Both the position numbers and the translations under genes were made by a program. Below the pieces are notes generated by a model, which was given only the letters and a program-made list of their open reading frames with translations, was not told where the DNA came from and did no database searches. Source: Filosporella fistucella (Eukaryota > Ascomycota > Leotiomycetes > Helotiales). Taken from it: a stretch of 64,000 nucleotides of DNA. Location: assembly GCA_030077755.1 (NCBI GenBank), contig JAQJZZ010000017.1:2108001-2172000 (forward strand). Reading direction: 5' to 3'. Below are positions 1 through 11,577 of the stretch, one piece after another (the first letter of the stretch is position 1; every line of letters starts with the position of its first letter).

Positions 1-1287
1 ATCGTCTACAAGGGATCCCCAAAGCTTGGTCTTAACAAGAAGCCAGCGTGGTTCATCGCTGCTGTCACCATGGGTACCGGTGGAGGTGTCTGCCTTCTCT
101 CCGCCATCTTCTTCCTTCCATTCATCTACTCCCGTGTCATCAAGCAAGATTACACCGTCAAATGGTGGATGTTCATCTACGGCCCAGCTCTTCTTACTCG
201 CACTGCCCCAGCTGACGCCGGAACCATCAACAACATCCCCAACTACGCCGTCATCCAACACGACGAAAGTGAAGAGCCCCAACACGTCTCCACCCCCTCC
301 TCAGTCGCTGAATACGATTCTAAAGACAAGATCGAAAGCGGTGCCCTCCCAGTCGAGCGAGACCCAGAAAAGCGCCTCGTAACCTCCGAACTCCGCCATC
401 AAAAGACCTACGAAGAAATCCTCGCCGAGAACCGCAAGAAATTCCACGCCAAGCTCTGTGAAGGTCGCGGCCCAATGGGCTGGGCTATGCGCACTCTCCG
501 TGATAACCCACCAGGACCAGGCCGTATCTACGAGCTCCGCAACCAACTTATCTGGCTCAAGCGTCTCCCTGCCTGCATCGTCTGCGGTGCCCTCTACGGT
601 CTCAACTTCGATATCCACGCCGCTCAATCTGGTATCTCTGGCACACCTGAAGGTGACCGTATGGCACGCGTCTACGCCGCCGCAGAAAAGTATCCCAACG
701 AAGTGGAACACACCTACTCATTCGTCCAAATCTTGACTGCCTGTACTGCCTCTTTCGCCCACGGCGCAAACGATATCGGAAACTCTGTTGGTCCTTGGGC
801 TGTTATCTACGGTGCGTGGAAGACGGGTAACGCAGCACAATCGAAAGCTGCGGTTGATTTGTGGCAATTGGCTGTTCTTTCCCTTTGTATCTCCGCTGGG
901 TTGTGTCTTTATGGGTATAACATTATGAAAGGTATTTCTTCCCTCCCCTTGTCTCTCGCCCAAAAAAAACAAAGCTAATGAACAAAATCAGTTATGGGCA
1001 ACAAAATCACCTACCACTCTCCCTCCCGCGGCTGCTCCATGGAAATGGGCGCCGCCATCACAGTCCTCCTCTTCTCGCAATACTCCCTCCCTGTCTCTAC
1101 ATCAATGTGTATCACCGGCGCCACCGTAGGCGTAGGTCTATGCAACGGAACCTTCAAAGCAGTTAATTTCCAACGAGTTGGATTGTTGCTTCTTGCCTGG
1201 ATTATGACTATTCCTATCGCGGGCACCATTGGTGGTGTACTCATGGGGATAGTGCTTAATGCGCCGCACTTTGCGGTTAAGAAATAG
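1..1287 (+). CDS. Pho89-type Na+/phosphate symporter, 3' part
   Basis: The reading frame is open from base 1, so the gene begins outside the window. Exons are 1-931 and 992-1287, with a 60-nt intron (GT at 932, branch GCTAATG, AG at 991). About 408 residues are visible. Membrane segments alternate with a long charged cytoplasmic loop (roughly residues 70-185, rich in E, K and D). The conserved PHO4-family block SFAHGANDIGNSVGPWAVIY follows it. After the intron come GNKITYHSPSRGCSMEMGAA and two further hydrophobic helices, ending in NAPHFAVKK. The PHO4 family (Pho89 of yeast, PHO-4 of Neurospora) imports phosphate with sodium at the plasma membrane. The GANDxxN signature in the C-terminal half and the central loop fit this family well. 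Family members are usually near 580 residues, so about a third is missing upstream. A frame shift between the two exons confirms that the intron is real. Confidence 0.93.
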
Positions 1288-1899
1288 ATATCTTGTTTGG
1301 TTTTCGGAGTGAGTTTTTTTGGGATGGAAGGGGTAATGCGGAGGGATAGATGGATGGACGGGGGGTTTTCAACTTTGATATGAGAAAGGGGGTGGTATTC
1401 GGATGTACAATCTTTTAGTTTAGTTTGGGGGTTCTGCATTGGGTGTGATACCAGCTTTTCAGTTAAGATATCTATCTAGATATGAGAAGTACAAAACGAA
1501 AATGTCATTCTTTAGGCATATATATCTCTCCATCCCACTTCTCGTTCTCCTTTAGGTTTATTCTCTTTACTCCTTTCCTTTCTTAATCCCATTTATTCCC
1601 GTTTTCACAAAGCAAAGAGTAATAATCTCTCCTCCCTACCTATCTACCTACCTACCTCACGTTTCTAATCTCTACCCTTAGACTCTCTCCTTTAAAATCG
1701 AATAAATACCTCTCCTTTATTTTATTATATTCTATTTTATCTATATCCCTTACCCTACTATCTAATCCTTACTTAGACATGTAAACCCCTCCCTCCCTAT
1801 TTCCTTCTACCTCTCCCCTACCTCACACCCTACTACTACCTCCTCCTCATAACTTATAACAAAACCCTCTCTTCATCCACCCTATCTTTCCCTAATAGA

Positions 1900-1962
1900 C
1901 CAGTGACGCTCCGCTGGCCCTCCGGGGGCCACTGCCGTGGAGGCCGGCCGGGAAGCTGCTAG
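1900..1962. repeat. GC-rich palindromic island
   Basis: About 60 bases of very high GC content stand in AT-rich DNA. They contain the perfect stem TGGCCC-tccgg-GGGCCA, nested inside a CAGTG...CACTG pair, followed by a second GC-rich stretch (GGAGGCCGGCCGGG). It could form a strong hairpin. It resembles the folded ends of fungal mobile elements, but I cannot assign it to a family. Confidence 0.45.
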
Positions 1963-2176
1963 GTTATTAAGTAGATGGATATAAGTAATTTTGGTATTAT
2001 ATGTCTTACCTCATTAGATAGAGATCCCTGGATTTGGATTTTTGGGGTTATTTTTAAAATTGGGTTAAGGGTGTTTGTTTAGGTTTGGCAGAGGGAGGGT
2101 TATTCAGGTATCTTTTTCTTTTATTTTAAAGGAGGGAGAAGGGTTTAAGGATGTATATATATATGAAGAGGGGTTA

Positions 2177-2578
2177 TGTAATGGTTGCTCTACGGGCCGC
2201 TGCTCGTAGGGTTCTGAGTAAGTGATATGTGTATCACAAAGACGTTCTGATCGCAATGTTACTAAGTATAAAGAATACTATTTGAAGTTGAGCACGAAGC
2301 TCCTATCTAATGGCAGACGTGCCAGTCTTATATAGAATCCTCGTCCTCAATGAAGTCTCCCTAAGCCACGGACTCCCCTCTGATGGACTCCAACAGTGAA
2401 GGGCTCCAGACTCCTCCTCGTGATCAACACGGACTCCATCACGTGATCTGATCCAGGACTCTTTTCAGTCTCTGAAACTTACTCCTAGGCCTCGTGACGT
2501 TCCTAGAACTGCCGGTACTAACAGAAGCCCTGATCCTGAGACCCAGTGGTCTCCTAGAATGAGTATTGTAACGTGACA
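2177..2578. mobile_element. Possible solo LTR or MITE-like relic
   Basis: This segment starts TGTAATGG and ends GTGACA, giving TG...CA termini. Extended outward, the ends read TTATGT and ACATAA, a 6-bp inverted repeat. Its base composition is balanced, unlike the AT-rich flanks, and it includes an internal TATAAAG and an inverted pair CTACG...CGTAG near the left end. The size of 402 bp suits a solo LTR. No clear target-site duplication is present (GGTTA on the left, TAATA on the right), which is the main reason for low confidence. Confidence 0.3.
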
Positions 2579-2619
2579 TAATAGGTTGAAGGAAAGAGCG
2601 GTTGGATTATTTATATATC

Positions 2620-2900
2620 TTCTTATATTTTTGGATTTTTATTTATTCTTTCATTTCTTCCTCTTTATTTTTACTTTCTCTTTTCCTTACTTCCTCTTTC
2701 TTATTGCTCTTTCTTCTTGCTCTGCTTCTGTGCTCTCTTCTTGCTCTCTTATCTTCTTGCTTTCTCTTCTTAGCTTTTTATCCCTTTTCTTCGTCCCTCT
2801 TGTTCTTTTCTTCACTTCCTCTTTCTTCTTCTTTTCCTTCCTTCATCTTTATTCTTACTCTTCCTCTCTTTTCTTCCTTCTCTCTACTCTTATATTCCTA
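2620..2900 (+). repeat. Polypyrimidine tract
   Basis: About 280 bases are composed almost wholly of C and T, with loosely repeated units such as CTTCTTGCTC and TTCTTCTTT. It is a degenerate microsatellite-like homopyrimidine run rather than a coding region. Confidence 0.6.
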
Positions 2901-3854
2901 AGACATACTCGGCTTTCGCATTTTTAAAGCAGCTCGGCTAAACAATTTATATCAAACCAAAGTAAAGAGAAAAATAAAAAGGAAGGAGGAAAGTGAAGAA
3001 TCAAAGATATAATATAGAGTAGCGTAATTTCTAACTTTTAACTTTATGCGATATTGAACCCTTGTTCGCATTCCACGGAAACTGTCCACTATATTATATA
3101 TAGATTAAAATAATCCATATTCAAAATTCCCGCTAGGATATAATAGAAAATAGCGAAATGAAATCTTCGAATTCTTTTCTATATGAGTTAAGGATAAGGA
3201 TATCCAAATAAATTTAAAGTTCTGCCCTGTTTCCAAAAACCTGGAACTCTTTTCAGTGGAGCCGCGAAGCTATCGCTGTGCCGCACTCGCCTCTCGCAAT
3301 CTTCGTCCAATAGCACTCGATATTTGTATGAACCTTGCTTTACTCGTTGTTTATGGACGAATTAGAAATGCACGACAGCCTTATTCCGCTTCCTTGTCTT
3401 ATTTTCCACGAGCTGACCAATTGAACTGGGGATATTGTTGAAAATGGGTTATCAGCTAGCCCCCACAGTCAGCGGAACCAAGCTATTGGGATTTATCAAT
3501 CTTGACAACCGAATCTCAAAACTTCAAAATTTTAAACCACTCCATCTTTTTTGACCCGGGATAGAAGGAGAAACACCTTGCGGGGAGACGATGTGAGGAT
3601 AAAACCGCAGCCCTACCTGAAACATCGCCGTTAACACCCTGTCTTGCTTACCACGACTCCTTCATTCATACATGTACCCCAAGGCAAACAAGCGTGAGTT
3701 CAGCCTTACCACCTCTTGTGACGGCAATTGGCTCCCATTTACTGATAGGAACAGGGCAAGATTTTGCGTTCATTGGGGACGAAGAGCCAGTACCCCGCAC
3801 CAATTTCGCCTCTGGCTTTCGTTTTGGGTTCCATACTAGTGTTCACTTTTACGA

Positions 3855-3863
3855 TATATAAAG
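3855..3863 (+). promoter_or_regulatory. TATA box of the P450 gene
   Basis: TATATAAAG lies 66 bases upstream of the P450 start codon at 3929. The start itself has a good fungal context (CCGCCAAGATGG). The spacing fits a short 5' leader. Confidence 0.45.
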
Positions 3864-3928
3864 TCAGCGGTAGTTTATAAACAGGATTGACGACAATATT
3901 TTTTCTAGAAAAGATCAAACCCGCCAAG

Positions 3929-6099
3929 ATGGATTCAATTCCCAGCCCTAGTCGTCCTTCGATCGCTGCTTTGATTATGATCTTGGCATCTTTGGCATCA
4001 TGGTGGATTGCAAATGTGATCAAATATCGACGTTCATTCAGGAAACTCGTGAGTTGATCTTGATGACACTCTAATTTGAACAAGGCTAATACATCTATCT
4101 CAGCATGGCCCTCTCAAATCTGTTCCATTCAGTATGTGGTTTGGGACCATTCCCAGCATCGCAGGTCTCTACAAATCCAGTCCTCAGGATACACATCCCA
4201 TGACCACCATGACACTTCTGACTCGAAAATTCGGTTTGGGACCAATGTATTATCTAGACAATTGGCCTGTAGCAGATGCTCGCCAGATTGTAATTAATGA
4301 TGCTGTAAGTCTTTCCCACCAGGAATTTCCAAATATATTCACACCACACAGGATCTCGCAGCCCAAGCAGCAACGACATACAATCTCCCCAAATACCATC
4401 TATACCCGCAATTCATCGGCCACCTCGTCGGCAAACAAAGTATGCTTATTACCGAAGGCTCCGAATGGAAACACACACGCTCCATGTTCAATCCCGGATT
4501 CGCGGCCTCTCACCTCATGACTCTCGTCCCCGCTATGATCGACGATGTACTAATCTATGTTGAAAAGCTAGATGAATTCGCCAAATCAGGAAAAATGGTA
4601 CAGATAGAAGATGCTCTTACGAGATTAACTATTGATATTATGGGACGTATTGTGTTGGATCATGATTTGAATGCGCAGAGGGGGGATAGTGTGTTGGTGA
4701 ATGCGTTCCGGAAGGCGGTTGATTGGAGCCCGAATCCGATGCAGACGAATCCGTTGTTTCATTTGAATCCGCTGGCGAAGTTTAATCGGTGGTATTGGGG
4801 GAGGGAAATGGATAATTATATTATGAAGGTGAGGGGGCATGTGAATTCTCGCTATTCTCTTCCCTTTTTGTTCTTGTTGGATGGCTGAAGCCATATCAAG
4901 GTGGTCTGAGAAGCTCGAGCTGTGAAAGACACGCTTTGAAATATTTGGAGATGACGCTTGATAAGATTTCTCTTTTTTTCACAGAATCTACGCTGAAGCC
5001 AGCGTCTACACATTTTGATTGCCCGTTTTGAATTCTGGCGAACACCTGATTCAATGATGTTTTCATTGCATAAAACTCCCAGCCCGATTCTCCATGTTAC
5101 TAACTGATCTAAAATTAACATTAAACAGGTAATCCAACAACGCATCAGCCAGCGCAAATCCCGCGAAGAGAACCTCGACAAAAAATCCGCTCGTAGACCA
5201 GCCATCGATCTCGCAGTCGACGAATACATAAGTGCCAGCCAAGACAATAAAGAGCCCGACGAAGCTTTCAAAAGAATGGCCATTGATCAAATGAAGTCCT
5301 TTCTTTTCGCAGGTCATGATACAAGTAGTAGTACTCTATGCTATATCTACCATCTCTTGAATCTGCATCCGGAGGAATTGGAGAAAGTGAGGAAAGAACA
5401 CGAGAGTGTATTTGGGAGTGTGGAGGGGACGGCGGAGAGGTTGAGGGAGAATGCACATTTACTTAATGAGTTACCTTATACTACTGCTGTTATCAAAGGT
5501 ATTACCATCCATTTAGATTTGAACACAAGGACGGTTGACTAACGTATGAGTAGAAACACTCCGTTTGTTTCCACCAGCTACTACAGCAAGAGAAGGCATG
5601 AAAGGAGTAAATCTCACTTTAGATGGCGTTTCCTATCCCACCGAAGGCTTCATGATCTGTAAGTCTTCCAATTCCTAAATCTCATCTCTACCACTGATGA
5701 TAAATCCTAGGGATAAACATGCACACCATAATGCGTTCCGCCGCCACGTTTCCCTCCCCCGACTCTTTCATTCCCTCGCGATTTCTCCCAGCTCCACATA
5801 CACCCTCCTTCCAACCGCCCATCCCAAAAGATGCCTGGCGGCCCTTTGAAAGGGGACCACGTGGCTGTATTGGGAAAGAGCTAGCCATGATTGATATCAA
5901 GATTATTATGGTATTGTCGCTAAGAGCCTTTGAGATTGAAGCTGTGTATGAGGAATGGGATCGTGAGTTGGGGAGAGAGCAACCGGGAGAAATGTTGGGG
6001 GGTAAGAGAGGTATGTTTGGGTTTAGGGCGTATCAACAGATGAAGGGGACTGCGAAGCCGGCGGATGGGATGCCTGTGAGGGTTCGGAAGAGGCAGTAG
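3929..6099 (+). CDS. Cytochrome P450 monooxygenase
   Basis: Six exons (3929-4048, 4104-4304, 4352-4828, 5129-5498, 5554-5658, 5711-6099) give 553 residues. Residues about 10-28 form an N-terminal membrane anchor, so the enzyme should sit on the ER. The oxygen-binding helix I motif is AGHDTS (327-332). The K-helix ExxR is ETLR (390-393). The heme loop is FERGPRGCIG with ligand Cys477. All key P450 features are intact. P450s insert one oxygen atom into a substrate using electrons from a P450 reductase; the substrate cannot be read from sequence. The overall look resembles fungal secondary-metabolism P450s such as the StcB/AflN group, but I would not name a CYP family. Intron 3 is 300 nt, far longer than the other introns, with a perfect TACTAAC branch point. 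Neighbours downstream are an enoyl-reductase-like MDR enzyme and a Zn2Cys6 factor. Confidence 0.93.
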
Positions 6100-7341
6100 T
6101 TGTTTGATGTTTGGGGAAATGGGTTTGAATATATAGAAAATGGGGGTTTGGTGTGCTATATCTGAGATTTGGATGTGATGTATATAAATACATCAGATTG
6201 CATATCCTAAGCTGCTGTTGATATCTTGCGTGAATTCTGTAATGTCAAATGGTCTGCTAGTGAGGAATTTGGAGAATATCTCAATGATGCTACCCCGCAG
6301 CGGGGTACTTTGAGCAATGATTCCAGATAATTTTAAGGCTTTATATTGCGTCAAATATGATTCGCTGACATGATAACAAATTCAATTTATGCATATTGCT
6401 CTGATCTGTTCTAAACGACATATTAAATTCGAAATTGAACCCAACATCTTCATTTTTATCCAACAAACTAGATCAGAGCTTCCAATTTGAAAATTGGTAA
6501 TACCCCGCCGGCCATTAACACCACCAAGTCTTTCGCTCTCTTTATACAAGCACATATTCCGGGTGGTAAACAAGTAATTCACGCGTTCTGAGTGATAGAG
6601 ATTGAGTTGTGGGGAATCGAGACCCTGCCAGTTGATCCAGGCTTGAAGTTGATCACTTCTTCGTTACTCCGTGTGCAAACGTCCTTGAAAGAATAGTATA
6701 CTAGATTTCCTACGTGACAATGTAAACTATCTTCAATCAATTCCTTTGCAATAATTTGCAGCACTCGAATGACAATTGCTAAGTGTTGAATTCGGTCACG
6801 TGACTTTATCGACAGGAACCTGGTGTGATAAATCTTCCGCATACTTCAGATCTGGAAGCGAAAGGAATACACTACATTAACACAGGCTGCTTGAGACTAC
6901 TTGGACACATGGCCTTCCTCTCACGGGGCCGAGTACCCTTTTGGGATATAAATCCGCTTAACTCCGCCGCTGTATCTCCGGGGAATGGAGAGAGGACAAT
7001 CCCCAACTAAGTTCTGATTTATAATCAATTATTTCGCACTTCAAACGATTCAAAATCAAATCTAAAGCTTATTGATCAACTCGGCATTCGGAATGATCTA
7101 AGGTCCTTTCTTAAACATTGTCTCGAGCGGAAGTCGGAGATATTCAATATCTGAGACCGATGTCTCGAGACGGTTGGTGATGATTGGTAATTGAGATGGA
7201 TATGTAACATGCATCCAGGAATGTCGGTGACGTTGGCAACAAGTTGAAAAAGAGAGATCTCTCTACATTCTTAAGCTTCATTCATAGCCCGTACTTTTGA
7301 AAAGGTACAAGTTAAGATTTCGACAATCAGCCAACTCCATA
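6100..7341. other. Intergenic region with GCGGGGTA motifs
   Basis: I see no gene between the P450 and the MDR enzyme. The region holds a 17-bp palindrome at 6291-6307 and a further TACCCCGC at 6501-6508. The open frames at 6382-6842 (-) and 6825-7010 (+) look random. The last 300 bases are the probable promoter of the MDR gene. Confidence 0.6.
6291..6307. promoter_or_regulatory. Palindromic GCGGGGTA site
   Basis: TACCCCGCAGCGGGGTA is a perfect inverted repeat with 8-bp arms and one central base, 192 bases past the P450 stop codon. Each arm contains GCGGGG, which fits the CreA/Mig1 consensus SYGGGG. The symmetry could equally suit a dimeric zinc-cluster regulator. The same octamer recurs at several other non-coding places in the window. 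Confidence 0.4.
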
Positions 7342-8409
7342 ATGTCTAAAACATCCTTACAATACCAGCTCCCTTCCAAAGGCAGCGCCTTCAACCTCGT
7401 ATCTACCCCATACCCCACTCCGGGCCCAGACGAGATATGCATCCGCACCAAAGCCATCGCCTTGAATCCAATAGACTGGAAACAACGAGCCTCCGGGATG
7501 ATGATTCAATCCTGGCCTGCTGTGCTAGGTGTCGATGCTGCTGGTATCGTCGAGGTAGTCGGTGAATCTGTTCAAGGATTCAAGATTGGGGATGAAGTGT
7601 TTGGGGCTTGTGGAATGGGGACTAGAGGTGGAGCTTTTCAGGAGATAATTACTGTGCCTGCTGCTCTGGTGGTATTGAAGCCTGAGATCTTATCGTTCGA
7701 GGAAGCTGCTTCGTTGCCGTGAGTATTGTCATATCGGAAGTAGTAGAAGGATAATCAGCTGACTGGTTGAAGTATATGTTATCTCACTGCTGCTTCTGCT
7801 ATCTCTGTCGGGTTACATATCCCATTACCTCACCTGGATCCAATCGCAAGTCCTCCACAGAACATAAAATCTGTTCTTGTTCTTGGAGGTAGTTCTGCTG
7901 TAGGTGCTGGAGCTATACAGCTCCTTCGACTGGCACTTCCATCAGCAACTATTTTGGCTACCAGCTCGGAGAAACACCACTCTAGGCTCTTGGACTTGGG
8001 AGCATCTAAATGCTTTGACAGATCAGCTGATGTATCTGAGATCAAGGCGGCTACCACAGGTGGAGCTGGCGTTGATGCGATTTTGGATACGGTTGGAGCA
8101 GGTGCAAATATGGCTGATGTATTTTCAGTTCTGAGTGCGGATGGTCCAAAGCTTTATTCACAAGTAGCTACTGGAGTTACCATTGAGGCACCAGAAGGAG
8201 TCACGTTGACTGTTGTGTATGGTCGCCAGATTTCTGGGGTACCTGGTGGAAAGAATGCTCTTCCAGGACTGGGCGCTCTGATTCAGAAGGGAGAATTCAG
8301 ATTGCCTGTGCAAGTAGAAATTGTTGGACAAGGTCTGGAAGCAATTGAAGGGGGATTGAATAGACTTATGAAAGGCGTGAGTGGGACGAAATATGTTGTC
8401 AGTTTGTGA
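7342..8409 (+). CDS. MDR-family oxidoreductase, enoyl-reductase-like
   Basis: Exons 7342-7718 and 7773-8409 (54-nt intron, branch GCTGAC) give 337 residues. I chose the ATG at 7342 (MSKTSLQYQLPSK), because no earlier ATG lies in frame. The N-terminal GroES-like half carries ALNPIDWKQRASGMM and VLGVDAAGIVEVVG. The Rossmann half carries LVLGGSSAVGAGAIQL for NADPH and EEAASLP at the domain joint. The catalytic zinc ligands of alcohol dehydrogenases are absent. This pattern fits zinc-free quinone or enoyl reductases, the group that includes stand-alone trans-enoyl reductases of polyketide pathways such as LovC. No polyketide synthase is in the window, so a general NADPH reductase role is equally possible. 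It is adjacent to a P450 and a regulator, all on the same strand. Confidence 0.92.
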
Positions 8410-9206
8410 TGGCTCTCTGTGTTATGCTCGGATTTCCACATTTCGGGAATGAGCAGCTTCTATACAGACAGATCGAAGTAATAATCACAAAAGAATCTAT
8501 CAAAGAAATATTACTTTGCTCATTGATAAATAATCCGAAGAATAAATTTGGAAAAAAGAGAAGTTGACGGTAAAAACTCGGATTGCGAAGCGAGGTAAAA
8601 TGAAAAATAAATAATCAGTAGCAAAAATATATGAAGAGAGAACGACCGTCGCCTATAACAGAATGATAAGGTTAAAAAAATATTGATTTCGAGAATTTAG
8701 AAAACCTAGTCTTGAACAAACCAATTTTCGTTAAAATCGGAAATACTCGTATGGCAATGCCCCTTGCCGACTGTCTTTCTGGCTCGAAAATATCCGTGAC
8801 GTTAACCCAAAACGAGGAAACTTCTGGTGGATATTACTCAAGTTGCAAACCTTCAAAATCATGTAAAGTATTGTGAACGATTGCGGTGTGATATATATAG
8901 TTGTTAATGTGACGGTCTGAGAGAGGGATAACTGGAGACTCTCGGCTTCTGACGGCAATTGACACGGGAGCTAAAATCCCAAAATCCGGCGAAAATTACC
9001 TCATTAAGCGTCGCTGGGGAAACTTTCCCTTCTCATCAACAAACTTTATGCCCCAGATTTCTCGTGGAACATTTCCCCGCATCTTGAGTAATTCCTCATT
9101 GCTGTTTACACCTCATTGTCGATGAAAATCATACCATTTATCGCCTCATATTCTCTTTAATGATCGCTGATGTGCATTGTACGAAGCGCTCTGGATCGGT
9201 CGGGAA
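8410..9206. other. Intergenic region upstream of a Zn2Cys6 factor
   Basis: I see no gene here. The sequence is AT-rich at 8500-8720. The open frame at 8731-8958 (-) shows no protein-like pattern. It is probably the promoter of the factor starting at 9207. Confidence 0.6.
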
Positions 9207-11577
9207 ATGACTGCCCGAGCAAGGACTGGATGGTAGGTGGTGGAGAAAAGAAGCTTTTCGTCTCGTGCCCTGGCAGAATTCTCACTGACCTGTCTTGCTG
9301 CTTGTTTTAGTCAGCCATGCCGTGTAAGACATCTGAAGTGTATGTTTCACGAATTCAAATCCACGTTCTGGGGAAAATGAAATGGCGCGAAGAAGAAAGC
9401 TGATTGTAATGGTATCTTAACAGGTGATCAAGCAACCCCAATTTGTGGTCGTTGTAAAACATTTGAGCGAGAATGCACGAGAGGTTATCCATATCGGGTA
9501 TATTTCAGTAATTGGCCCTCCCCACATGTCTACCACCACTGACGGATTCGATAGAGAAATTTGCAGATGACCAAAGCTGGCTGAAAACTCCGAACGACTG
9601 TAAGTCCTCTTTTTAATATCACGATGATTTTCCAGACTTCTATACCCATCATAGAATCCCTATTCCTCCTCAAGTGGACATCTCAACGGTATGGGATGAC
9701 CACTGTCAATGCAACCAAACATCCTCATCTCCGACCTACTTTGGGATCCTTTGGAAGCTGACGATACGACAAATCTAGTAACATTTGTGGACGAAACACA
9801 ATCGCTTGCAAACAACTATGACGAGGAAGTGGGGTCAGAAGGGGAGAACTCGCCCCAAGATACGGGGCACCCTGATACACCTCCATCTACCCACTTTTCA
9901 CATACTGAATCACCTCACTCCCCTTCTAGAGATCCCTCGAGGTCAAGATCGCGTACCATCCCATCTACAATCAGAGTTCCTTCCTTAGACTCACCGAGTA
10001 CACCTACATTCGGCCCTCTTGACCGCCAGGCATCACTATCGAATCTCCCAGGTCTTCATCGTGACACTTTCTCGCATCTACCCTCTCCTGTACCATCAAC
10101 ATCGAGGGGTACAGGTGAGATTAACAACAATGCTCAACCAGCATATCACGATGGGCACAATTCCTTTGATGACGATGTGGAGATTCACCCTACCCCATCA
10201 ATATATCTCGATAAACCAGTATGGCCATTAACAAATCCACAAGAAGCTCGTCTACTCCGACATTTTGTTCAGAACCTTGCTATTTGGGTAACACTCAGCT
10301 TTTGCTATTAACGATTTATTCATCTCACTGACAGCAACACAGTTGGATCTTTGTGACCCGAAGCAACATTTCCAGCTCGAAGTTCCACTGAGAGCAGGCA
10401 CTTGCCCAATTTTACTAAACGCAATCTTCGCTTTATCTTCGAGACATCTGAGCATTACCGACAGCTTCGATTCTTTCGCATCAAATAGATATCATCAAGA
10501 ATGTCTCAAGTATCTCATTCCGATGCTGAATAACACCGCAACGGTCTCAGACGAAACACTTTTCGCTGCTTCTATTATATTGCGGGTTTTGGAGGAAATT
10601 GACTGTAAATGACTTCAGAATCCACAGTATCGTGGACTTAACTAATTTTTGTAGTACTTGAAACCGATCTCCAAGGCCATATGCTCGGTATCCAAGTTTT
10701 CGTCAGCGCTCTCAATCCCTACGACATGCGTGGTGGTCTCAGTGAAGCCGCATTCTGGGTCGGTCTCCGTCAAGAAATATACGTCGCCACGATTAGACAT
10801 CGAGCAGTCCAAATAAGTCTTGAACACTGTGTTGTCGATCGATCAGTTGAGCCTACCAGTGATTTTGGCTGGGCGAATCGAGCAGTAGTGCATTGTGCGG
10901 ATGTCTTAAACTGCTGCTTTGGACCTTCGGGGGTGTCTTTAAATTATTGGACAGAGCTTAAAGAGTCGAGTGAGAGATGGATGGAATTAAGACCTAGCTC
11001 TTTTACTCCGATATATAGGAGAGAGCCTGACAGAGAAAATGGAGAGGCATTTCCAGAGATTTGGCATAGTCATGCTTGCCATAGTATTTCATCCGTCTTC
11101 GAAGTTGAGTCGCTTTACTGATCGTTCGTTAGTCATTGGCGTGCAACACCACAAGCTTGCACAGATATTACTGTCGATATTCGATCCTCGAATTCCGAGA
11201 GTTGGAGGATCTCGAAGTGTTGCAGTTCGATCAATGGAGGTGAGTGCATCTCAACTCCCTTAAGGACTCTTCGCCTCTTCTCACACTATACATAGGCAGA
11301 GATAAAACCATACCTGAGAGAGCTCTGCGGCATTGGACTGTACAACAGATGGACACCACCGGGAATGTTCACAGCCTCGATGGGCATCGCAATATGTATT
11401 CCTCCACAATTTGCTCGACTAAAATGGATAGCGCTGACTGAATCTGTAACAGGTGGCGAAAGATTTGACGATAAGATAGATCAAGATGCTCTTCTTGATA
11501 TTCTGGTCCGAACCGAGAGAGATCATGCTAGACCTACTGCAGCTGTGCAGAAACAATTGAAGGAAGCTTGGGCGTGA
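9207..11577 (+). CDS. Zn2Cys6 transcription factor
   Basis: Nine exons are needed: 9207-9232, 9311-9339, 9424-9507, 9567-9599, 9758-10287, 10343-10604, 10655-11083, 11133-11239, 11296-11577, giving 593 residues. The zinc cluster is at the very N-terminus, with Cys at 9, 12, 19, 26, 29 and 36 (C-x2-C-x6-C-x6-C-x2-C-x6-C). It is only seen after joining three tiny exons whose introns split the codons of Cys9 and Cys19. A Ser/Pro/Asp-rich linker follows. The C-terminal fungal-specific regulatory domain includes WLDLCDPKQHFQLEVPLRA and later HHKLAQILLSIFDPRIPR. The protein should bind CGG-containing DNA in the nucleus. The weakest point is the fourth intron: 9600-9757 (158 nt) restores frame, while the nearer acceptor at 9635 gives a 36-nt intron and then a stop. 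It lies beside the MDR and P450 genes and may regulate them. Confidence 0.85.

Larger units (their letters stand above)
1288..3928. other. Gene-free AT- and pyrimidine-rich spacer
   Basis: I see no convincing coding sequence in these 2.6 kb. Bases 1500-1880 and 2620-2900 are long C/T-rich runs on the + strand, the second almost purely pyrimidine. Open frames there encode only F/L/S-rich low-complexity peptides. A GC-rich palindromic island lies at 1900-1962 and an LTR-like element at 2177-2578, listed separately. The last 400 bases are the upstream region of the P450 gene. The short open frames at 3256-3441 and 3739-4083 show no recognisable protein features. Confidence 0.6.

Noticed and set aside
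2586..2927. Open frames of 99-113 codons rich in Phe, Leu and Ser
   Set aside because: They are translations of a polypyrimidine tract. Two overlapping frames look equally hydrophobic, with no start context or conserved motif.
7297..7341. 15-codon N-terminal extension of the MDR enzyme
   Set aside because: It begins with TTG, not ATG, and the ATG at 7342 gives the family-typical N-terminus.
9600..9635. 36-nt intron ending TTTTCCAG in the Zn2Cys6 gene
   Set aside because: It is shorter than other introns here and leads to a stop at 9776. The 158-nt alternative to 9757 keeps the frame into TNLVTFVDET.
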